A stretch of DNA of 9,686 bases. Origin: Oscillospiraceae bacterium. Its GTDB lineage: Bacteria; Bacillota; Clostridia; UBA1381. This document shows, one piece after another, positions 6,067 to 9,686 of the stretch; the first letter of the stretch is position 1; each line of letters begins with the position of its first letter. Position numbers and translations under genes: made by a program. The stretch covers positions 1 through 9,686 of the forward strand of contig SVKH01000056.1 of NCBI GenBank assembly GCA_015068545.1, read 5' to 3'. The notes below the pieces were generated by a model. It did not search any database. It was not told the origin of the DNA and worked only from the letters and a program-made list of their open reading frames with translations.

Positions 6067-8169
6067 TTATATATCTGAATCTAATCCTTCAAAAAGTGTT
6101 GGCGAAGTACAAGCTCCGCTATTACATTCTATATCTACCTCAATATCTCCGGCAAAAATCATATCTTCCTTTCCCAAAGCCTGAGGTATGATAGAAAATG
6201 TGTTTGAAATACCGTCCTGAGCATCTTTAAACGGTAATTTTGCCACTGTCGCAAGGGATGCAACTGCACCTGATGTATCTCTGCGATGCATAGGATTTGC
6301 TCCTGGTGCAAAGGGTTCTCCCTTCTTTCTTCCATCTGGAGTTGCACCTGTGTTCTTACCGTAAACCACATTGGATGTAATAGTAAGGATGGATGTGGTA
6401 GGGATACTACCGCGATAGGTATGATTCTTTCTAACGTGCTCCATAAATCTATGAATAACATCATAGGCAATGGAATCTACGCGGTCATCATCATTTCCAT
6501 ATTTCGGGAAATCTCCTGTAACTTCGTAATCAACTACAATTCCTTCTTCATTTCGGATTGCCTTTACCTTGGCATATTTTATTGCTGATAATGAATCCGC
6601 AACGACAGAAAGCCCAGCAATACCTGTTGCAAACCAACGTGTTACATTTTTATCATGAAGAGCCATCTGGATTTTTTCGTAACAGTATTTATCGTGCATA
6701 TAGTGAATAATATTCAGCATATTAACATACACACCAGCAAGCCACTTCATCATCTCATCGTACTTTTGCATAACATCATCATAGTCTAGATACTCCGATG
6801 TGACCGGTCTGAACTTTGGTGCAATCTGCTTTCCTGATATCTCGTCTACACCGCCGTTAATTGCGTAAAGAAGACATTTTGCAAGATTTGCTCTTGCACC
6901 AAAAAACTGCATTTCTTTACCAACCTTCATAGAGGATACACAGCAAGCTATGGCGTAGTCATCACCATGAGTAACACGCATGATGTCATCATTTTCGTAC
7001 TGTACTGATGATGTTTCTATTGAAACCTTAGCACAGTATCTTTTAAAGTTTTCCGGAAGTCTTGTAGACCAAAGCACAGTAAGATTTGGCTCAGGCGCCG
7101 GTCCCAGATTCTTCAAGGTATGAAGATATCGGTAGGACATCTTTGTGACCATGTGACGTCCATCGACTGCAACACCGCCTATTGACTCTGTAACCCACTG
7201 CGGATCTCCCGAGAAAAGTGAATTATACTCAGGAGTTCTGGCAAACTTAATAAGTCTTAATTTCATTATGAAGTGGTCTACCATTTCTTGTATTTCACTC
7301 TCGGTGTATATACCCTTTTCTAGGTCTCTTTGCGCATATATATCAAGGAAAGTTGAAGTTCTTCCAAGGGACATTGCCGCACCGTTCTGCTCCTTAACAG
7401 CCGCAAGATATCCGAAATACAGCCATTGGATAGCTTCTTTTATATCCTTTGCCGGACGTGAAATATCAAAGCCGTAGCTAGCTGCCATTTCCATTAAAGC
7501 TTCCAAAGCGCGAATCTGCTCTGCAATCTCCTCACGAGCTCTGATAACTTCGGAATACATAGCTGATCTTGTTGTTTCCAACTGTTCACGCTTATCCATT
7601 ATAAGCCTGTCCACACCATATAGCGCAACCCTTCTGTAATCGCCTATTATTCTGCCTCTGCCGTAAGCGTCAGGAAGACCTGTTATAATATGACTGGAAC
7701 GACAAGCTCTCATCTCCGGAGTATATGCGTCAAAAACTCCTGCATTATGAGTCTTTCTGTGTACAGAGAAAAACTCCTTTATCTCAGGATCAATTGTGTA
7801 ACCGTTATCTGCACAGGCTTTTTCTGCCATGCGTATTCCGCCATAAGGCATCAAAGCTCTTTTAAATGGTTTATCTGTCTGAAATCCTACTATTTTTTCC
7901 TTGTCCTTATTAAGATACGCCGGTGCGTGAGATGTTATGGTAGATATAATCTTTGTATCCATATCCAAAACTCCGCCGGCTTCTCTTTCCGCTTTCGCCA
8001 GCTCCATAACCTGATCCCACAATTCCTTTGTGGTATCTGTAGGCTCAGCAAGAAAACTATCATCACCGTCATATGGCGTATAGTTATGCTTTATAAAACT
8101 CCTGACATTTACTTCCTTGCGCCAGGTGCCATGTTCAAATCCATCCCATTCCTTAAAATTGAAGCTCAT
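6067..8169 (-). CDS. pflB: Pyruvate formate-lyase catalytic subunit lacking the glycyl-radical domain
   Basis: This 700-aa protein is the body of formate C-acetyltransferase, which converts pyruvate and CoA to acetyl-CoA and formate in anaerobic sugar fermentation. It follows E. coli PFL closely: VNVRSFIKHNYTPYDGDDSF near the start, GLPDAYGRGRIIGDYRRVALYG (164-185) with a substrate-site Arg, GDPQWVTESIGG with Trp325, the catalytic pair Cys409-Cys410 in DDYAIACCVSSMKVGK, and FFGARANLAK with Arg426. Similarity runs through SNVVYGKNTGATPDGRKKGEPF and TFSIIPQALGK (to 667). There an ordinary PFL would continue into NLAGLMDGY and the glycine domain; instead a 33-residue acidic tail (668-700) with CNSGAC at 682-687 leads to a TAA stop. 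No RVSGYAV glycine is present. The missing domain is the next gene. AAGGAG precedes the ATG by nine bases. The intact frame and the separate downstream signals argue against a frameshift. Confidence 0.95.
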   Translation of the reverse strand: MSFNFKEWDGFEHGTWRKEVNVRSFIKHNYTPYDGDDSFLAEPTDTTKELWDQVMELAKAEREAGGVLDMDTKIISTITSHAPAYLNKDKEKIVGFQTDKPFKRALMPYGGIRMAEKACADNGYTIDPEIKEFFSVHRKTHNAGVFDAYTPEMRACRSSHIITGLPDAYGRGRIIGDYRRVALYGVDRLIMDKREQLETTRSAMYSEVIRAREEIAEQIRALEALMEMAASYGFDISRPAKDIKEAIQWLYFGYLAAVKEQNGAAMSLGRTSTFLDIYAQRDLEKGIYTESEIQEMVDHFIMKLRLIKFARTPEYNSLFSGDPQWVTESIGGVAVDGRHMVTKMSYRYLHTLKNLGPAPEPNLTVLWSTRLPENFKRYCAKVSIETSSVQYENDDIMRVTHGDDYAIACCVSSMKVGKEMQFFGARANLAKCLLYAINGGVDEISGKQIAPKFRPVTSEYLDYDDVMQKYDEMMKWLAGVYVNMLNIIHYMHDKYCYEKIQMALHDKNVTRWFATGIAGLSVVADSLSAIKYAKVKAIRNEEGIVVDYEVTGDFPKYGNDDDRVDSIAYDVIHRFMEHVRKNHTYRGSIPTTSILTITSNVVYGKNTGATPDGRKKGEPFAPGANPMHRRDTSGAVASLATVAKLPFKDAQDGISNTFSIIPQALGKEDMIFAGDIEVDIECNSGACTSPTLFEGLDSDI

Positions 8170-8231
8170 TTATGCCTTCTCCTTTTGTACACATTTATAT
8201 GAATATACTAGTTGTCTTTTATATCAACTCT

Positions 8232-8260
8232 ATTATACAATATACAAATGCAAAAATCAA
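8232..8260 (-). promoter_or_regulatory. Sigma-A-type promoter of the pfl operon
   Basis: Reading the minus strand, TTGATT (8255-8260) and a perfect TATAAT (8232-8237) are separated by exactly 17 bases, and the -10 is preceded by TTG. Transcription would begin near 8225, giving a leader of about 55 nt before the pflB start and its AAGGAG site at about 8179-8184. Confidence 0.8.
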
Positions 8261-8295
8261 TCGGCTAAACTGTAAAAAGAGTAAAAACCTTTTGT

Positions 8296-8322
8296 GTATA
8301 TTTTGTATATTTTGTATATTTT
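8296..8322. repeat. Three perfect tandem 9-mers upstream of the pfl promoter
   Basis: GTATATTTT occurs three times end to end on the plus strand (8296-8304, 8305-8313, 8314-8322), about 35-60 bases upstream of the -35 box. Possible roles are an A/T-rich UP-like element, a bent-DNA segment or an array of regulator sites. Slippage in A/T-rich DNA is the plain alternative. Confidence 0.55.
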
Positions 8323-8342
8323 TAGCTTAATATAAAAAAATA

Positions 8343-8358
8343 ACACTATATTTAGTGT
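8343..8358. promoter_or_regulatory. 16-bp palindrome, possible operator upstream of pfl
   Basis: ACACTA (8343-8348) and TAGTGT (8353-8358) form a perfect 6-bp inverted repeat around TATT. The size fits a dimeric transcription factor site. It does not clearly match an FNR (TTGAT-N4-ATCAA) or Rex consensus, and it is about 85 bases upstream of the -35 box, so it would suit an activator better than a repressor. In such A/T-rich DNA it may be chance. Confidence 0.3.
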
Positions 8359-8440
8359 ATCGATTTATAAAGTACCACTATATACACATTACATATTTCA
8401 ATAAGTGCAAAGTATATTTCACATCTTTTTCGACAAAAGA

Positions 8441-8696
8441 GGGTGTAGTAAAATGCACAGACCGCACAAAGCATAAAAATAATTTATTCAAGCCATTTTG
8501 ATAAACAAAAACTTCTTGAATAACAGAAAAACGAATGTAAAATTTCGTTATACAACGAACTTAACCTCAATTAACGCTTTGTGCTATGAACAAAACTCAC
8601 CACTCGACGTACCTTTGTACGCCTTCGGGTAACCAAAAGTAAGGCATAGCCTTACCTTTGCTCGTTTTGTCCATTCTGCACTATTTTCTTCCACCC
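8441..8696 (-). ncRNA. Multi-branched nested inverted-repeat region: candidate structured RNA or MITE-like repeat
   Basis: The ends are imperfect inverted repeats: 8441-8460 (GGGTGTAGTAAAATGCACAG) matches the reverse complement of 8676-8696, which reads GGGTGGAAGAAAATAGTG and then CAG. Inside are two closing helices. The first, 8587-8596 with 8664-8673, is ten pairs (one mismatch at DNA level, a G-U on the minus strand) and encloses hairpins GTAAGGC/GCCTTAC (8639-8655) and CGTAC/GTACG (8608-8621). The second, GCACAAAGC/GCTTTGTGC (8464-8472 with 8576-8584), encloses TTATTCAAG/CTTGAATAA (8484-8523) and TTCGTT/AACGAA (8544-8559). This tree of helices is what a folded RNA looks like. Purine-rich unpaired segments favour the minus strand, and a weak TATTAT (8700-8705) could start it. 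I cannot name the family; large clostridial RNAs such as the raiA motif are candidates to test. A miniature transposable repeat is the alternative, though no target-site duplication is visible. Confidence 0.42.
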
Positions 8697-8710
8697 TAAA
8701 TAATAGTGAA

Positions 8711-8738
8711 GCTGTAGCAAAAATCATTTTGCTACAGC
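8711..8738 (-). terminator. Hairpin terminator after the DUF2974-type hydrolase gene
   Basis: GCTGTAGCAAAA (8711-8722) pairs perfectly over 12 bp with TTTTGCTACAGC (8727-8738) around ATCA. It begins 12 bases beyond the stop of the minus-strand gene at 8750. The following minus-strand sequence, TTCACTATTATTT, is only moderately T-rich, so termination may be partial; the plus-strand side is no better. Confidence 0.62.
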
Positions 8739-8749
8739 CCCTTTCATAT

Positions 8750-9686
8750 TTACTCTTTTGTATTTTTGGAAAATAGGCTTCCTAAATGGTTATTCTTTAT
8801 CCTATCAGAAAGATTCTTAATTTCCTCCGAGCCAACGGTGAATATGCTGTTTTTTGCACATTTAGCAAATTCCAACAAAGCCTTATTTACCGCCTTTTTT
8901 GTTGGCTCATCCAGATCTTTGACAGACCTTAAAATCACACCTGCACTTGAGAACCAGTTATCTGTCAACTCCTTGACTGTTTTTGCATTTGTTTTTAAAA
9001 CAATATTGTAAATTGTATCTATAAAAAGCTCTCGCTGTTCATAGGTCATATCATTCAGCCAACTTTTTAATGTTTTATCCACCGCCCTGCTATCATTGGT
9101 CATAGCCCCTGTATAGACAAAGTTTCGGCAAATAACATCCCATGAGTAAAAATCGTGCTGCATTATTCCCACATTATTTGAACTATGGATAATGGTGTAG
9201 TCATCCTCATGCTCCAAGAGCATACCTACCACAGAGGACTGAGGAATGAATGTTGTGACTTTGCCTTTTATACTTTCATATTCTGCCGATTGCAAAAACT
9301 TACTTTCAAAACCCGGGCCATCATAGTTGTATATACAGGATATCTTGGCTTTGGTTTTATCATTGCTCATAGCAGAGGAGTATATTGCAAAATTTCCGCC
9401 CTTTGAATGTCCGCAAACTATTATCTTGCCTCGTATTTTCCTAGCAGCCTTTTCCAGATACGCCTTCGCCATAGTCTGCCCCGGCACTGGGCTTATAAAG
9501 GCCATGTTAAAATCTTCCTTCCAGCCAACAAGGTTTTGGTCTGTACCACGAAAACACACACAGTATAAGCCTTTGGTAATCTTGGCAGTAATTGCGGAAA
9601 ACTGTGTCTGGGTTTCGCTGTCCACTTTATTTACATAGTCGTAAAGAAGGACAGATCCAAATCTATTGCAGGATTTTATCTCTTCC
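8750..9686 (-). CDS. DUF2974-type (Mbeg1-like) alpha/beta hydrolase, 5' end outside window
   Basis: The reading frame is open from the window edge (first full codon 9685-9683) to the stop at 8750, about 311 codons; the true start lies outside. A GTG at 9623-9625 is in frame but is not preferred, because family-like sequence (RFGSVLLYDYVNKVDSETQ) continues upstream without a stop. Evidence for a DUF2974-like lipase-fold hydrolase is TQFSAIT, FRGTDQNLVGWKEDFNM and the nucleophile elbow VCGHSKGGNFA (Ser74 counted from the GTG), then IYNYDGPGF, and a likely acid/His region around LLEHEDDYTIIHS. No signal peptide can be judged. Family members are common in gut and rumen Firmicutes; their substrate is unknown to me. 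The C-terminal 120 residues are helical and variable. It is oriented like the pfl operon but separated from it by 580 bases and a terminator. Confidence 0.83.
   Translation of the reverse strand, partial: EEIKSCNRFGSVLLYDYVNKVDSETQTQFSAITAKITKGLYCVCFRGTDQNLVGWKEDFNMAFISPVPGQTMAKAYLEKAARKIRGKIIVCGHSKGGNFAIYSSAMSNDKTKAKISCIYNYDGPGFESKFLQSAEYESIKGKVTTFIPQSSVVGMLLEHEDDYTIIHSSNNVGIMQHDFYSWDVICRNFVYTGAMTNDSRAVDKTLKSWLNDMTYEQRELFIDTIYNIVLKTNAKTVKELTDNWFSSAGVILRSVKDLDEPTKKAVNKALLEFAKCAKNSIFTVGSEEIKNLSDRIKNNHLGSLFSKNTKE

Noticed and set aside
6067..8169. The short PFL as a pseudogene or frameshift
   Set aside because: The body is intact to residue 667, ends in a distinct tail, and is followed by a 22-nt gap with a full AGGAGG and an intact radical-domain gene; random breakage would not produce this order.
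7690..8202. 170-codon plus-strand frame opposite the start of pflB
   Set aside because: It lies antisense to well-conserved PFL coding sequence, is rich in Cys, Ile and Ser as shadow frames are, and has no family resemblance.
8405..8422. Rex-like site (GTGAAATATACTTTGCAC on the minus strand)
   Set aside because: Only part of the inverted repeat pairs, and it lies about 145 bases upstream of the -35 box, an unlikely place for a repressor.
8597..8674. A 25-codon minus-strand frame beginning MDKTSKGKAMPYFW inside the inverted-repeat region
   Set aside because: It has no well-placed ribosome site and its bases coincide with two perfect hairpins, so the pairing explains the sequence better than coding. 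It would regain interest if copies elsewhere conserve the protein and not the stems.
9185..9638. Plus-strand frames opposite the hydrolase gene
   Set aside because: They are antisense shadows of a frame carrying the GHSKGG hydrolase motif and show no independent protein features.

Overview
The window looks like chromosomal DNA from a low-to-moderate-GC anaerobic Firmicute, most likely a clostridium of the Lachnospiraceae type. This rests on the AGGAGG-type ribosome binding sites, the clostridial style of the citrate synthase and divergent-PAP2 proteins, a pyruvate formate-lyase (PFL) fermentation locus, and a DUF2974-type hydrolase. No lineage marker such as rRNA is present, so the placement is an inference. 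No phage, insertion sequence, CRISPR array or tRNA was seen.

Plus strand, 134-4593: five genes run head to tail with gaps of 14-23 nt and one 4-nt overlap. They are farnesyl diphosphate synthase (ispA), a small divergent PAP2 membrane protein, a TatD-family metal-dependent nuclease, the DNA polymerase III delta' subunit (holB) and citrate synthase (gltA). The first two plausibly belong together in isoprenoid or lipid-carrier metabolism, TatD and HolB in DNA metabolism, and citrate synthase supplies citrate for 2-oxoglutarate/glutamate synthesis. A strong hairpin terminator with T-runs on both sides (about 4687-4726) closes this unit and probably also the convergent unit.

Minus strand, 8169-4878: this is the PFL locus, read right to left. 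It has a good sigma-A-like promoter (TTGATT-17-TATAAT), then a 700-aa PFL catalytic body that carries the Cys-Cys pair but stops before the glycyl-radical domain. Next is a separate 80-aa protein that is essentially only the missing glycyl-radical domain (RVSGYAVNF), with its own AGGAGG site. Then come the radical-SAM PFL-activating enzyme, one base away, and an unrecognised 55-aa protein. PFL here is therefore encoded as two polypeptides plus activase. This split enzyme is the most notable system in the window. Both halves have intact motifs and clean translation signals, so it reads as deliberate gene fission, not decay.

The 580-base gap 8170-8749 holds the pfl promoter, three perfect tandem 9-mers and a 16-bp palindrome upstream of it, a roughly 255-nt nested inverted-repeat region (8441-8696) that folds on paper into a multi-branched structure (candidate structured RNA or MITE-like repeat), and a hairpin that probably ends the last gene. 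That gene (8750 to the window edge, minus strand) is a DUF2974-type alpha/beta hydrolase whose 5' end lies outside the window.
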